Assembly (NCBI RefSeq): GCF_003751945.1 | Contig: NZ_RJKL01000001.1 | Location: 3,286,001 to 3,350,000, forward strand | Direction of reading: 5' to 3' | DNA from: Couchioplanes caeruleus | GTDB taxonomy: Bacteria; Actinomycetota; Actinomycetes; Mycobacteriales; Micromonosporaceae | DNA length: 64,000 nt | Shown: one piece after another, positions 40,334 to 51,666 of the stretch | Layout: each line of letters starts with the position of its first letter | Position numbering within the stretch: position 1 is the stretch's first letter | Position numbers and translations under genes: made by a program | Notes under the pieces: generated by a model | Databases searched by the model: none | Told to the model about the DNA's origin: nothing | What the model saw: the letters and a program-made list of their open reading frames with translations, nothing else

Positions 40334-41887
40334 TCACTCCCACTCGATCGTGCCCGGCGGCTTGCTGGTGACGTCGAGGACGACCCGGTTGACCTCGGGA
40401 ACCTCGTTCGTGATCCGCGTGGAGATCTTGGCGATGACCTCGTACGGCAGCCGCGACCAGTCCGCCGTCATCGCGTCCTCGCTGGAGACCGGCCGCAACA
40501 CCACCGGGTGCCCGTAGGTGCGGCCGTCGCCCTGGACGCCGACGCTGCGGACGTCCGCGAGCAGCACCACCGGGAACTGCCACACGTCGCGGTCCAGGCC
40601 CGCCGCCGTCAGCTCCTCGCGGGCGATCAGGTCGGCCGCGCGCAGGATGTCGAGGCGGTGCCGGTCGACCGCGCCGATGATGCGGATCGCCAGGCCGGGA
40701 CCCGGGAACGGATGGCGGTGGACCATCTCGTCGGGCAGGCCCAGCTCCGCGCCGAGCGCGCGTACCTCGTCCTTGAAGAGGGTGCGCAGCGGCTCGACCA
40801 GGGCGAACTGGAGGTCGTCCGGGAGGCCGCCCACGTTGTGGTGGGACTTGATGTTGGCGGTGCCCGTGCCGCCGCCGGACTCCACGACGTCCGGGTAGAG
40901 GGTGCCCTGCACCAGGAACTCGATGTGGCGTTCGGCGTCGAGCTCGCGGGCGGCCTGTTCGAACGTACGGATGAACTCCCGGCCGATGATCTTGCGCTTC
41001 TGCTCCGGGTCGGTGACCCCGGCGAGGTGGCCGAGGAAGACGTCCGAGGCCTCGACGACCTTGAGCCGGATGCCCGTCGCCGCGACGTAGTCCTTCTCGA
41101 CCTGCTCGGCCTCACCGGCGCGCAGCAGGCCGTGGTCGACGAAGACGCAGGTGAGCTGGTCGCCGACCGCCTTGTGCACGAGCGCCGCCGCGACCGCCGA
41201 GTCGACGCCGCCGGAGAGGCCGCAGATGACCTGCTTGTCGCCGACCTGGGCGCGGATCGCGGCGACCTGGTCCTCGATGATGTTCGTCGGGGTCCAGGTG
41301 GGCTCGAGGCCGGCGATGTCATAGAGGAAGCGCTGAAGCATCTCCTGGCCCTGCTGGGTGTGCGCCACCTCGGGGTGGAACTGCACGCCCGCACGCCGGG
41401 TGGTGAGGTCCTCGAACGCCGCCACCGGCGCGCCGGCCGAGGAGGCGGTCACCGCGAAGCCGGCCGGGGCCTCGGTGACCGAGTCGCCGTGCGACATCCA
41501 GACCGGCAGGTCGGCCGGCAGCTCGCGGAGCAGGGTTCCGGCCTCGGAGCTCGGGGAGAGCGCGGTACGCCCGTACTCGCGCGAACCGGTGTGCGCCACG
41601 GTGCCGCCGAGCGCCTGCGCCATGGCCTGGAACCCGTAGCAGATGCCGAAGACGGGCACGTCGCTGGCGAACAGCGTGGGATCGAGCACCGGGGCGCCCG
41701 GCTCGTACACACTGGACGGTCCGCCGGACAGGATGATCGCGGCCGGGTTCTTCGCGAGCATCTCCGCGACCGGCATCGAGTGCGGCACGATCTCCGAGTA
41801 GACCCGCGCCTCGCGGACCCGGCGGGCGATCAGCTGGGCGTACTGGGCGCCGAAGTCGACAACGAGAACCGGACGCGGTGTGCTCAC
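40334..41887 (-). CDS. guaA: GMP synthase (glutamine-hydrolysing)
   Basis: 517 residues. N-terminal class I amidotransferase with nucleophile Cys in '[12 protein letters not shown]' and His-Glu in 'VQFHPEV'; ATP-pyrophosphatase domain '[16 protein letters not shown]' (PP-loop); C-terminal dimerisation domain ending 'KPPGTIEWE'. Converts XMP to GMP. GTG at 41887 overlaps the stop of a 27-codon ORF (GTGA); GAGG for guaA lies 7 nt upstream, inside that ORF. Its partner guaB is about 7 kb away on the same strand. Confidence 0.97.
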   Translation of the reverse strand: MSTPRPVLVVDFGAQYAQLIARRVREARVYSEIVPHSMPVAEMLAKNPAAIILSGGPSSVYEPGAPVLDPTLFASDVPVFGICYGFQAMAQALGGTVAHTGSREYGRTALSPSSEAGTLLRELPADLPVWMSHGDSVTEAPAGFAVTASSAGAPVAAFEDLTTRRAGVQFHPEVAHTQQGQEMLQRFLYDIAGLEPTWTPTNIIEDQVAAIRAQVGDKQVICGLSGGVDSAVAAALVHKAVGDQLTCVFVDHGLLRAGEAEQVEKDYVAATGIRLKVVEASDVFLGHLAGVTDPEQKRKIIGREFIRTFEQAARELDAERHIEFLVQGTLYPDVVESGGGTGTANIKSHHNVGGLPDDLQFALVEPLRTLFKDEVRALGAELGLPDEMVHRHPFPGPGLAIRIIGAVDRHRLDILRAADLIAREELTAAGLDRDVWQFPVVLLADVRSVGVQGDGRTYGHPVVLRPVSSEDAMTADWSRLPYEVIAKISTRITNEVPEVNRVVLDVTSKPPGTIEWE

Positions 41888-41967
41888 GCCGTCGCCTCGT
41901 TTCGCTCCGCGACGACGCGAGGCACGAGTGCGCTGTATTGGATGATTCGCTCGCGTTGCTCGCTCAT
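41884..41967 (-). CDS. 27-codon leader ORF coupled to guaA
   Basis: Begins '[16 protein letters not shown]' and ends 'VAERNEATA'. Its stop overlaps the guaA GTG. TAAACT ends 8 nt before its ATG and no Shine-Dalgarno exists, so it is probably read from a leaderless mRNA, with guaA then translated by coupling. It aligns over its whole length with the bridge ORF before purH (same 27 codons, shared M-x-E, I-I, S, V-P, E-R positions). Confidence 0.55.
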   Translation of the reverse strand: MSEQRERIIQYSALVPRVVAERNEATA

Positions 41968-41975
41968 GAGCCCCG

Positions 41976-41981
41976 AGTTTA
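41976..41981 (-). promoter_or_regulatory. -10 element for the guaA leader ORF
   Basis: TAAACT on the minus strand, 8 nt before the leader ATG at 41967. No clear -35. The position implies a leaderless transcript. Confidence 0.5.
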
Positions 41982-42083
41982 CCGGCGACGGAGGCATGCC
42001 CCCGGTGCCGGGGGCCGCCGCTGAGGCTGGAGTCACCGGTACCGCGGCGGTCCGTTGATCCGCGCCGGCGGGGCGGCCGGGCG

Positions 42084-43823
42084 TCAGCGATACCAGGTGC
42101 GGGTGGCGGTGTTCGAGACGTTGCCGGCCCGGTCGATCGCGCGTACGCGGATCTTGAGGGTCTTGCCGAATTTCCACGTCTGCACCGCGAACGTGCGGCG
42201 CGTCCCGGTGGAGCGCTGCACCACCTTGCCGTTGACGAGCAGTTCGAGGCGTCGGATGCCATTGCGGTCGGCGGCCTGCGCGGTCACGTACTTCGTCTTG
42301 CGGACGTTGCGGGTCCCGCTCGCGGGCCCGGAGGTGATCTTGGCGGTCGGGCCCCAGTTGTCGACCACGACGCGGCGGGCCGCGCTGGTCACGTTGCCGC
42401 CGCGGTCGTACGCCCGCAGCCCCAGCGTCACGGTCCCGCCCCGGACGGCCGTGCGCCACGGCAGCGAGTACGGCGCGGAGCGGTCGACGATCACGACGAC
42501 CCCGTTGGCGAGCAGCTCCACCTTGGCGATCCCGAGATTGTCGGTGACCCTGGCGGAGACCTGTACCGTGCCGCGCACCAGCGCCCCGCCGCCCGGCGTG
42601 ACGAACGCCGCGGCGGGCGGGACCTCATCCTGCACGAGCGCGTCCTGCGCGGCCCGGAGCGAAGCCAGCGCGGCGGCCGCGTCGACCCGTCCCCCGGACG
42701 GGTCGACCCAGGCGCCGGGAAGCTTGTCGGCGGAGGAGACCAGCGCCGAGCGGATCATGGCGGCGGTCGGCATCGGGCTGGTCGAGGCGAGCAGCGCCGC
42801 GACGCCGGCGGCGAACGGCGTGGCCGACGACGTGCCGCAGAACTGGCTCACGGCGCCGTTCAACCCCTGGGCCAGGTTGCAGCCGGGCGCCGCGATGTCC
42901 ACCCAGCCGCCGTAGTTGGACCAGGAGTAGCGCAGGTCGCCAGGCGTGGAGCCGCCGACCGCGATGGCGGACGGGATCGCGGCAGGGTAGTGCGGCTTCG
43001 AGTGGCCCAGGTTGCCGGCCGCGGCGAGCACCATGGCGCCCTTGCCGCCGGCGTATGCGACGGCGTCCCGCAGCAGTTGGCTGTCTTCGGTCCCGCTCAG
43101 CGACAGGTTGATGATGTCGGCGCCCTTGTCGGCGGCCCAGCGGATGCCCCGCGCGATGTCGGAGTAGGTGCCGTAGCCCTTCGAGTTCAGCACCTTCACC
43201 GGCATGATCTTGCAGAACCAGCAGATCCCTGCGGCGCCGACCGCGTTGTTGCCGGCCGCGGCGATCACGCCGGCGGTCATCGTGCCGTGGCCCTGGTCGT
43301 CGGCGGCGTTGGTGTCGTCGTTGACGAAGTCGTACCCGGCGAGCAGGCGGCCGGAGAGGTCGGGCACGGCCTTCACCCCGGTGTCGACCACCGCGACGAC
43401 GACGCCGCCGCGCCCGCGGGTGGTGTCCCAGGCGGTGCCGACGCCGGCCCGCTTGATGCCCCACTGGCTGACGAAGGAGGGATCGTTGGGCACGGTCGCC
43501 GCGATCCCGGCGATGTGGTCCCGCTCGACGTAGGCGACGGCCGGGTCGGCCCGCAGCGCCGCGGCGGCCTCGGCGGCCTGGTCCGCGGGGACGTCCACGG
43601 CGACGGCCGCGTCGAGCGGCTCACTGCCGACGACGTCGACGCTCTCCTCGAGCTTGTCGACGACGTCGGCGCCGCGCTCGTCCGGTTCCGCGTCCGCGCG
43701 CAGCCCCACGACCAGCGAGACCGGGGCCTGCGCCGCGCCGGAGGCCAGCACCGGCGCCGACGGGAACCCCAGCACACCAGCCATCACGCTCAGAGCCAGT
43801 CCAGATACCGCGCGCGCCCTCAT
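42084..43823 (-). CDS. secreted S8 (subtilisin-like) serine protease with Ig-like repeats
   Basis: 579 residues from ATG at 43823. Signal peptide, an inhibitor-like propeptide, then the peptidase S8 domain with Asp in 'VVAVVDTGV', His in '[14 protein letters not shown]' and Ser in '[16 protein letters not shown]'. C-terminal two bacterial Ig-like (Big-type) modules ('[17 protein letters not shown]', '[17 protein letters not shown]'). Extracellular protease. Paralogue of the gene just upstream on the same strand; the frame is open into that gene but the real start is at the new signal peptide. Confidence 0.9.
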   Translation of the reverse strand: MRARAVSGLALSVMAGVLGFPSAPVLASGAAQAPVSLVVGLRADAEPDERGADVVDKLEESVDVVGSEPLDAAVAVDVPADQAAEAAAALRADPAVAYVERDHIAGIAATVPNDPSFVSQWGIKRAGVGTAWDTTRGRGGVVVAVVDTGVKAVPDLSGRLLAGYDFVNDDTNAADDQGHGTMTAGVIAAAGNNAVGAAGICWFCKIMPVKVLNSKGYGTYSDIARGIRWAADKGADIINLSLSGTEDSQLLRDAVAYAGGKGAMVLAAAGNLGHSKPHYPAAIPSAIAVGGSTPGDLRYSWSNYGGWVDIAAPGCNLAQGLNGAVSQFCGTSSATPFAAGVAALLASTSPMPTAAMIRSALVSSADKLPGAWVDPSGGRVDAAAALASLRAAQDALVQDEVPPAAAFVTPGGGALVRGTVQVSARVTDNLGIAKVELLANGVVVIVDRSAPYSLPWRTAVRGGTVTLGLRAYDRGGNVTSAARRVVVDNWGPTAKITSGPASGTRNVRKTKYVTAQAADRNGIRRLELLVNGKVVQRSTGTRRTFAVQTWKFGKTLKIRVRAIDRAGNVSNTATRTWYR

Positions 43824-43888
43824 GATCCCACCGTCGGCGGGACCGGTCGGAAACGTCGGACCGCTCCGGGTGCAGTTCGGGTGCCGCG

Positions 43889-45679
43889 TCAGCGCTTGTA
43901 GGTGCGCGCTTTCTCGGCCTTGACGTTTCCGGCCGTGTCGACCGCCCGGATCTGGACCTTCATGCCCGAGCGGTAGCTGGACGCCTTGAAACTGAACTTG
44001 TACGGCGACGCGGTGTCCGTCTGCCTGACCTTGCCGTTGATCAGCATCTCGACGCGGCGGACCCCGCCGGCGTCCGAGGCGGTGGCGGAGAGCCTGACCG
44101 TGCCGGAGACCCGGGCGTTGTGAGCCGGCCCGCTGGTGATCCTCAGTTTCGGAGCGGTGTTGTCGGCGATGACCGAGCGCTCGACGTCGGTCCGGTTGCC
44201 GGCCTTGTCGAAGACCCTGATCTGCAGCGCGACCTTGCCGTTGCGGCCGGCGGTGTCGTACGGCAGCTCGTACGGCGCGATGTTGTCCTGACCCTTGTAC
44301 CTGCCGTCGGCGTACAGGACGACGTTGCGGATTCCGGAGAAGGCGTCGGCGGCACCCGAGGTCTTGATCATGATCTTTCCGCGTACGCGCGCGTTCTGTG
44401 CCGGGGTCACGCCGGCGATCGTCGGCGGGGTGGCGTCCGTGGTGATGGTCAGCGCCTTGGCCGCGTCGAGCATGCCGTGCTTGACCCAGCCGTTGCCGCC
44501 GATGGGGCGGGCCGAGCGCAGCAGCGCCCGCTGCAACGACCAGCCGGTGTAGCTCGGGTGCGCGCTCTTGATCAGGCCGGCCACGCCGGCCACCATCGGC
44601 GCCGCGAAGGACGTGCCCTGCTGACCGGTGTGGTAGTCGCCGAAGCGGTCCATGCCGACGACGTCGCCGGGGGCCGCGATGTCGACCCAGTCGTCGCCGG
44701 GCTTGTTGAAGCTGGAGAAATCGGCGCGGGTCTGCGAGTTGCGGGCGGTGGCACCCACCGCCACGACGTCGGGGTACGCGGCCGGATACTGCTTGACGTT
44801 CCGCAGCCTGCTGCTCCGGCCGTCGTTGCCCGCCGCCGCGACGACCAGCACACCCTTGACGTTGGCATAGGCGACCGCGTCGGCGAGCACCTTGCTGCTC
44901 TGCGTGCCGCCCAGCGACAGGTTGATGATCTTCGCGCCCGCGTTGGTGGCGTACACGATGCCCTTGGCGACGGTGCTGTCGTGTCCCATGCCGTTCCGGT
45001 CGAGCACCTTGACCGGCATGATGGTGCAGCTCCAGCAGCCGCCGGCCATGCCGGCGCCGTTGTTGCCGCGGCCCGCGATCAGGGAGGCGACGGTGGTGCC
45101 GTGGCCGGCGTCGTCCGTCGTGTTGGTGTTGTTGCCGACGTAGTTGTATCCGCCGACGAGCGCGTTCGCGAGGTCGCCGGTCTTCGTGACGCCGCTGTCC
45201 AGCACGGCGATCTTCACGGCGGAACCGGTGGTGGTCTCCCACGCGGCGGGCAGCCGGACCTGGTCCACCTCCGACTGCAGCCGGACTCCGTCGGCGTCGA
45301 GCGTGGTGTACATCGGGTCGTCCGGGGTGACGTCGAAGGCCTTGCGGACGTGGTCGACCTCGACGTACGCGACGTTCGGGTCCTTCTTCAGCGCCTCGAC
45401 GACCCGCGCCCGGCGGGCCGCGGACACCTCGACCGTCCGGGCCCGGAGAGCCGTCATGGCCTCCTCCGCGGGGCCGGCGGTGTCCATCGCGCGGACGCCC
45501 ATCGCGGAGGCCGTGCGCATCGGCGCGGCCGTGTCGGCGTTGCGCTTCATGCCGACGACGAGCCGGACCGGCCCCTCGGGTGTCTCCTCCGCGAGGGCCC
45601 AGGTGGTGACTCCGGCCATGGCGGCGACCACCGCGGTGGACAGCGCTCCGACGACGACGCGCCGTGAGACGAGCTTCAT
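43889..45679 (-). CDS. secreted S8 (subtilisin-like) serine protease with Ig-like repeats
   Basis: 596 residues. Signal peptide ('VVVGALSTAVVAAMAG'), propeptide with 'VAYVEVDHV', catalytic Asp in 'IAVLDSGV', His in 'DDAGHGTTVASLIAG', Ser in 'QGTSFAAPMVAGVAGL'. C-terminal two Ig-like modules ('AFSGIRNVVLYADGR', 'DAGGVRRVEMLINGK'). Same architecture as the next gene; the 65-bp gap suggests tandem duplication and co-transcription. An extracellular nutritional or developmental protease is likely; the substrate is unknown. Confidence 0.9.
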   Translation of the reverse strand: MKLVSRRVVVGALSTAVVAAMAGVTTWALAEETPEGPVRLVVGMKRNADTAAPMRTASAMGVRAMDTAGPAEEAMTALRARTVEVSAARRARVVEALKKDPNVAYVEVDHVRKAFDVTPDDPMYTTLDADGVRLQSEVDQVRLPAAWETTTGSAVKIAVLDSGVTKTGDLANALVGGYNYVGNNTNTTDDAGHGTTVASLIAGRGNNGAGMAGGCWSCTIMPVKVLDRNGMGHDSTVAKGIVYATNAGAKIINLSLGGTQSSKVLADAVAYANVKGVLVVAAAGNDGRSSRLRNVKQYPAAYPDVVAVGATARNSQTRADFSSFNKPGDDWVDIAAPGDVVGMDRFGDYHTGQQGTSFAAPMVAGVAGLIKSAHPSYTGWSLQRALLRSARPIGGNGWVKHGMLDAAKALTITTDATPPTIAGVTPAQNARVRGKIMIKTSGAADAFSGIRNVVLYADGRYKGQDNIAPYELPYDTAGRNGKVALQIRVFDKAGNRTDVERSVIADNTAPKLRITSGPAHNARVSGTVRLSATASDAGGVRRVEMLINGKVRQTDTASPYKFSFKASSYRSGMKVQIRAVDTAGNVKAEKARTYKR

Positions 45680-45790
45680 GTAGGACGTGCCTTCCCCTCA
45701 TCGACCACCGTCGGGCCGAATCGCCGGGCTAGCGTACGGGTGATCTTGAGTTCGCCCATCCCCCGTTCCACCTAACGAGAACTCGGGCTA

Positions 45791-45820
45791 TTGAGCAGTA
45801 TCACCGGCTCCACATACTGT
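45791..45820 (+). promoter_or_regulatory. promoter of the eroded LCP gene
   Basis: TTGAGC (45791-45796), 18 bp, TACTGT (45815-45820), then 6 nt to ATG at 45827. A well-formed leaderless promoter in front of a gene that appears broken. Confidence 0.55.
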
Positions 45821-45826
45821 TCCAGC

Positions 45827-46557
45827 ATGCGGACCAGCAGGGCCGCGACGATCATCACGGCCGTCGTCGTCGTGCTGATGGCCGCCGGCGCCGGGATCTG
45901 GGCGTTGCGCGGCAACGCCCAGGAGCCCGAGCGCGCGGCGGCGCCCGGCACGTCCGCACCGGCGCCGTCGCCGGCCCGCCCCGCCCCGCCGCCGGACTCA
46001 GCCGCCTGACCGACGCGCTCGGCGGCGTGACCATGACGATCGACCAGCGGGTCGTCTCCCAGCACCGCCGCCCGGACGGCAGCGCCCGCGCCCTGCGGCC
46101 GGGTGGCGGCGGATACGTGGGCCCGCAGGCCACCTACCTCCCGGGCACTCGTCGGCTGGTCGGCTGGCAGGCCATCGACTACGCCCGCCAGCGATACACC
46201 GTCGGCGGCGACTACACCCGGCAGCGCCACCAGCGGCAGCTCGTGGAGGCGCTGCTGACCCGCGCCGGGAACGCCGGTCTCGCCACCGACCGGGTCAAGC
46301 TCGAGCAGGTGCTCGCCGCGCTGGGCGACACCCTGGTCTTCTCCGGCGAGCGCACCGCGATCGAGTACGCGTACGCGCTGCGAAACCTGACGCCGCCGGC
46401 CCTGACCCGGGTGGAGCTGCCCGGCCGGTCGGTCTACGCCGGGGGCGGCTACATCGGCGAGCAACTCGACGCCGCCGGACGCGGATTCCTCAGGGCCGTC
46501 GCGGCCGGCGAGCCGGACGCCTACCTGAGCACGCACCCGGCGCTGATCGACGACTAG
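45827..46557 (+). pseudogene. LytR-CpsA-Psr (LCP) family protein, internally deleted and frameshifted
   Basis: The first frame gives an LCP-like start: short basic head, membrane helix ('ATIITAVVVVLMAAGAGI') and Pro/Ala linker, then a stop at 46007-46009. The second half of an LCP domain follows in another frame: 'LTDALGGVTMTIDQRVV', 'LPGTRRLVGWQAIDYARQR', 'DYTRQRHQRQLVEAL'. The first half of the catalytic domain, with the phosphate-binding Arg/Asp, is missing. LCP enzymes attach glycopolymers to the wall. The parts from 46006 on could still be expressed alone. The stop abuts the stop of the convergent M1 peptidase gene. Confidence 0.65.
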
Positions 46558-47994
46558 CTAGGGCTTCGGCTGTGCGGTCTCGCCGAAGAGCCAGCCCTGG
46601 AAGAACGCGTCGAGGTCCTTGCCGGACGCTTTCTCGGCGGCCGCGATGAACTGCTCCGTGGTCGCATTGCCGTCGCGGTGCTCGGCCGGCCACGACTGGA
46701 CGAGCGCGAAGAACGGCCCGTCGCCGATCGTCCGGCGCAGCGCGTGCACCAGCAGCGCGCCGCGGTCGTAGACGGCATCGTCGAAGATGCGCGCCGGGCC
46801 CGGATCACCGATCGGCACCTCCCAGTCGATGCCGCCGTAGGACCGGTCGAACGTCTGCTGGACGGTCGGGCCACCCTTGTGTTCCTGCCAGAGCCATTCC
46901 GCGTACCTGGCGAAGCCCTCGTTGAGCCAGATGTCCTGCCAGCGGGTGATCGCGACGCTGTTGCCGAACCACTGGTGGGCGAGTTCGTGCGCGACGACCA
47001 TGGTGTCGGGCTTGGTCTCGAAGAAGACGCTGCCGTAGACCGGGCGGGACTGGGTCTCCAGCGCGTACGGGACCCGGGGATCGTCGATGACCACGCCGCC
47101 GTACGAGTCGAACGGGTACGGCCCGAACTTCGTGGCCAGGAAGTCGGCAACCTCGCCGGTCAGCGCCAGCGACTGGTCGGCCGGGCCGTTCTCGGCAAGC
47201 GTCTCCGGGATCGCGACGACCATCGGCTTGCCGGCATGGGTGGTGTTCTGCACCCGGTACTGACCGATGGCCACCGTGGTGAGGTAGCTCGCCATCGGCT
47301 TCGACTCGGTCCACGTCCAGGTGGTCCAGCCGCCGGCGGTACGGCGCGGGCCGGGCACGCCGTTGCTGAGAGCCTCCACGCCGTCGGGAACGGTCATCTC
47401 GAGTTTGAAGGTCGCCTTGTCCTTCGGGTGGTCGTTGACCGGGAACCAGGTGCTCGCCGACTCGGGCTGGCCCACGGCGAACCCACCGTCCTTGGTCCGC
47501 TGCCAGCCGCCCGCGCCCAGGTCCTTGTTGACCAGCGCCTCGGGCACCCCGGCGTACTCGACCACCACGGTGAACCCACGGTCCTTCACGATGCCCGCCG
47601 ACGGCGTCACGACCAGCTCGTTCTTCTCCGCCCTGGCGGTCGCGGCCTTTCCGTCCACCGTGACCCGGCTCGCGGTGAGGTGGGCCAGGTCGAAGTGGAG
47701 ACTCGACAGATCCTGCGTCGCGGTGGCGGAGATCGTCGCGGTGCCCTGCAGGCGCCCGGTCGCGGTGTCGTACTTCAGCTTCAGGTCGTATCCGGCGACG
47801 TCGTAGCCGCCGTTGCCGTAGGTCGGGAAGTACCGGTCACCGGCCCCGGCCGCACCGGGCGCATAGCTCGGTGCGGTGCCGGAGGGGACGCCGGAGGCGG
47901 CGCTGGCACTCGTCCCTGCCTGTGGCTGCGTGTCCCCCGTGCATCCAGCCAACGCCAGCGCGGCGACGAAGACCGCCGCGATTCCTGCCCGCAT
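46558..47994 (-). CDS. M1 family metallopeptidase lipoprotein
   Basis: 478 residues. Lipobox 'ALALAGC' (Cys18) followed by a Ser/Ala linker. Aminopeptidase N-like beta domain, then the gluzincin site 'VVAHELAHQWFG' with the third ligand in 'LNEGFARYAEW'. It is shorter than classical PepN because the C-terminal helical domain is absent, as in other secreted M1 peptidases. 'YGGVVIDDPRV' replaces the usual GAMEN exopeptidase motif, so aminopeptidase activity is uncertain. Acts at the outer membrane face. Confidence 0.9.
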   Translation of the reverse strand: MRAGIAAVFVAALALAGCTGDTQPQAGTSASAASGVPSGTAPSYAPGAAGAGDRYFPTYGNGGYDVAGYDLKLKYDTATGRLQGTATISATATQDLSSLHFDLAHLTASRVTVDGKAATARAEKNELVVTPSAGIVKDRGFTVVVEYAGVPEALVNKDLGAGGWQRTKDGGFAVGQPESASTWFPVNDHPKDKATFKLEMTVPDGVEALSNGVPGPRRTAGGWTTWTWTESKPMASYLTTVAIGQYRVQNTTHAGKPMVVAIPETLAENGPADQSLALTGEVADFLATKFGPYPFDSYGGVVIDDPRVPYALETQSRPVYGSVFFETKPDTMVVAHELAHQWFGNSVAITRWQDIWLNEGFARYAEWLWQEHKGGPTVQQTFDRSYGGIDWEVPIGDPGPARIFDDAVYDRGALLVHALRRTIGDGPFFALVQSWPAEHRDGNATTEQFIAAAEKASGKDLDAFFQGWLFGETAQPKP

Positions 47995-48045
47995 TCCTAC
48001 TCCCCCATGTCGCGTCCTGACCGACCCTACGCGGGGGATGCCACC

Positions 48046-49164
48046 TCACCGGTCGAGGACGAGGCTGACCTTCTGGAATTCCTTGAGGTCGCGGTATCCG
48101 CACTTGGCCATCGCGCGGCGCAGGCCGCCGAAGAGGTTGAGCTGGCCGTCGGGACGGTCGGCGGGACCATAGAGGATCTCCTCCAGCGTGCCGTCCGGCT
48201 CGCCGGCGATGCAGAAGCCGCCGCGGGGCAGATTCGGGTGGCTGGCCGCCGAGTGCCACCAGGCGCCGCCGGCCGGGGCGCCCTCGGCCAGCGAGAGCGG
48301 CTCGCCGAGCATCACCGCGTCGGCGCCGCAGCCGATCGCCTTGGCGATGTCGCCGGAGGTCTGGATGCCGCCGTCGGCGATCAGGTGGACGTAGCGGCCA
48401 CCCGTCTCGTCGAGGTAGTCGCGCCGGGCCGCCGCCGCGTCCGCGATCGCCGTAGCCATCGGCACCCGGATGCCGAGCACCGTGTCCGTCGTGGACCACT
48501 CGTCGGCGCCGACGCCGACGATGACGCCGGCTGCGCCCGTACGCATCAGATGCAGCGCGGTCTTGTAGTCCGTGCAGCCGCCGACGATGACCGGCAGGTC
48601 GAGGTCGGCGATGAACTCCTTGAGGTTCAGCGGCTCGTCCGTGGTGGACACGTGCTCCGCACTGACCAGCGTGCCCTGGATGACCAGCAGGTCGACGCCC
48701 GCGTCGAGGAGCACCGGGGCGAGCGCGAGGGTGTGCTGCGGCGACACCCGCACGGCGACGGTGACACCACCGTCGCGGACGGCCTTGACCCGCGCGGCGA
48801 TCAGTTCAGGACGGATCGGCTCGGCGTAGACCTCCTGGAGCCGCTTGGTGGCGTCGGCCTCCTCATCGAGCGAGGCCAGCTCCTCGAGGATCTTGGTGGG
48901 ATCCTCGTACCGGGTCCAGAGGCCCTCGGCGTTGAGCACACCCAGGCCGCCGAGGCGGCCCAGGGCGACGGCCGAGGCCGGGCTCATGGTGGCGTCCGAC
49001 GGATGCGCGACGCAGGGGATCTTGAACGGGTACGCGTCGACCTTCCAGTCGGTGGACACGTCGTCCACGTCCCGGGTGCGGCGGCTCGGGACGATCGCGA
49101 TGTCGTCCAGGTGATACCCGCGCTGAGCGGTCTTGCCGAGACCGATCTCCACAACGTCACGCAT
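48046..49164 (-). CDS. GuaB3-family IMP dehydrogenase-related protein
   Basis: 372 residues, the size of the actinobacterial GuaB3 group. TIM barrel with 'DDIAIVPSRRTRDVDDVST' (compare the IMPDH opening), 'VIVGGCTDYKTALHLMR', '[27 protein letters not shown]'-type phosphate site. No CBS domains, and the catalytic Cys loop of true IMPDH is absent ('GVGADEWSTTD' in its place), so IMP oxidation is unlikely; some GuaB3 proteins act as GMP reductases. Lies 49 bp downstream of guaB in the same orientation; probably an operon. Confidence 0.9.
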   Translation of the reverse strand: MRDVVEIGLGKTAQRGYHLDDIAIVPSRRTRDVDDVSTDWKVDAYPFKIPCVAHPSDATMSPASAVALGRLGGLGVLNAEGLWTRYEDPTKILEELASLDEEADATKRLQEVYAEPIRPELIAARVKAVRDGGVTVAVRVSPQHTLALAPVLLDAGVDLLVIQGTLVSAEHVSTTDEPLNLKEFIADLDLPVIVGGCTDYKTALHLMRTGAAGVIVGVGADEWSTTDTVLGIRVPMATAIADAAAARRDYLDETGGRYVHLIADGGIQTSGDIAKAIGCGADAVMLGEPLSLAEGAPAGGAWWHSAASHPNLPRGGFCIAGEPDGTLEEILYGPADRPDGQLNLFGGLRRAMAKCGYRDLKEFQKVSLVLDR

Positions 49165-49213
49165 GACTCAGCCTTCAGTCCTTCTTCGGGTGGCGGGTGG
49201 GTGGTAGGACGGC

Positions 49214-50704
<1,491 letters not shown>

Positions 50705-50809
50705 TCATCCCTAGCGAAGAGGCGGAGTGTTACATCGTACTCATCGAGCGGGGCGCCCCTGACGGGGCGGACAGCAGGTGCGGGCCAGCACACAGTGCCT
50801 CTTCATGGG

Positions 50810-50815
50810 TACGGT
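50810..50815 (+). promoter_or_regulatory. -10 element of the DUF5319 gene (leaderless)
   Basis: TACGGT followed by 7 nt and GTG at 50823; no Shine-Dalgarno site. Supports GTG 50823 rather than the ATG at 50805 as the start. Confidence 0.45.
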
Positions 50816-50822
50816 ATACACC

Positions 50823-51224
50823 GTGCAAGAAGAGCCGATCGACCCGTTCAACGGCGACCCCGCCGATCCGGCCGCGGGACTCGACGACCTCACCGAGGAC
50901 GCCGAGCAGGACCCGCTGACCGAGGCGGAGCGGCAGGACGTGCTCGAAGACCTGTCTGACCTGGAGATCTACCAGGCGCTGCTGAGTCCGACGGGGATCC
51001 GTGGGCTGGTGATCGAGTGTGAGGACTGCCACGAGCCGCACTACTTCGACTGGGATCTGCTCCGGGGGAATCTGCGCCATCTGCTGTCGAGCGGACGGCC
51101 GCGAGTGCACGAGCCCGCCTACGATCCGGATCCGGATCACTACGTGACATGGGAGTACGCCCGAGGTTACGCAGATGGCGTACACGACACATTGACGGAC
51201 GGCTCGGATGACGAGCAGTCCTGA
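50823..51224 (+). CDS. DUF5319 family protein
   Basis: 133 residues, acidic. Opens 'VQEEPIDPFNGDPADPAAG' and contains 'GLVIECEDCHEPHYFDWDLL' (a Cys-x2-Cys pair that may bind metal), then 'YVTWEYARGYADG'. Conserved across actinobacteria beside guaB and bldM; function unknown. Soluble, with no membrane segment. The GTG start agrees with the family N-terminus. Divergent from guaB. Confidence 0.85.
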   Translation: MQEEPIDPFNGDPADPAAGLDDLTEDAEQDPLTEAERQDVLEDLSDLEIYQALLSPTGIRGLVIECEDCHEPHYFDWDLLRGNLRHLLSSGRPRVHEPAYDPDPDHYVTWEYARGYADGVHDTLTDGSDDEQS

Positions 51225-51666
51225 GCCGAGCGCAGTGTCACCCGACGGGCCGCCTGTTTTGCGGCTCGTTGCTTCGTCTCTACGGCCTTGATCCGCTCAC
51301 AGCTCCACCCCGCCGCTTCACGGCCTTCGACCTGATGCCGCCTCGCGGCCATGTACCGCCTGCCGGCCATCTACCGCCTTCCGGCCGTGTTCTGCTGACT
51401 GTCCAGATCCGCTGACGGGCCGCTTGCCGCATGTTTCTCTTACCGCGCGGGGCCTTTTCCTCGGCATGCCCGTGGAGCCGCGTGACCTTGGGAACGCGTG
51501 ACCCTTTGAGGCGTGTGACTTCTCAAGGCCTGTGACTCTTGGAGGCGCGTGACCTTCTGGGGCCCGTAGCTTCTTGACGGCGCGTGGCGTGTGCCGCGGG
51601 CGGCGATCTCTGTCGGGCACGGTGGATCCGGGCACTCTGCCGTGCCCGGATCCCTCCGGCCGTCGG
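51225..51666. other. 440-bp gene-free gap between DUF5319 and bldM
   Basis: Convergent 3' ends with no credible gene between. Holds about two 18-bp copies of GCCATnTACCGCCTnCCG (51348-51384) and a run of seven degenerate 17-bp units (51481-51590). No clean terminator was identified. Confidence 0.45.
51481..51590. repeat. degenerate 17-bp tandem repeats
   Basis: CGTGACCTTnTnGAGGC-like units at 51481, 51497, 51514, 51531, 51548, 51565 and 51583, spacing 16-18 bp, moderately diverged. Confidence 0.65.

Noticed and set aside
42084..45701. Single 1205-codon frame spanning both S8 proteases
   Set aside because: Only the 3' part is protease-like in this frame; the upstream half is a shadow of the other protease, which has its own signal peptide and catalytic triad in another frame.
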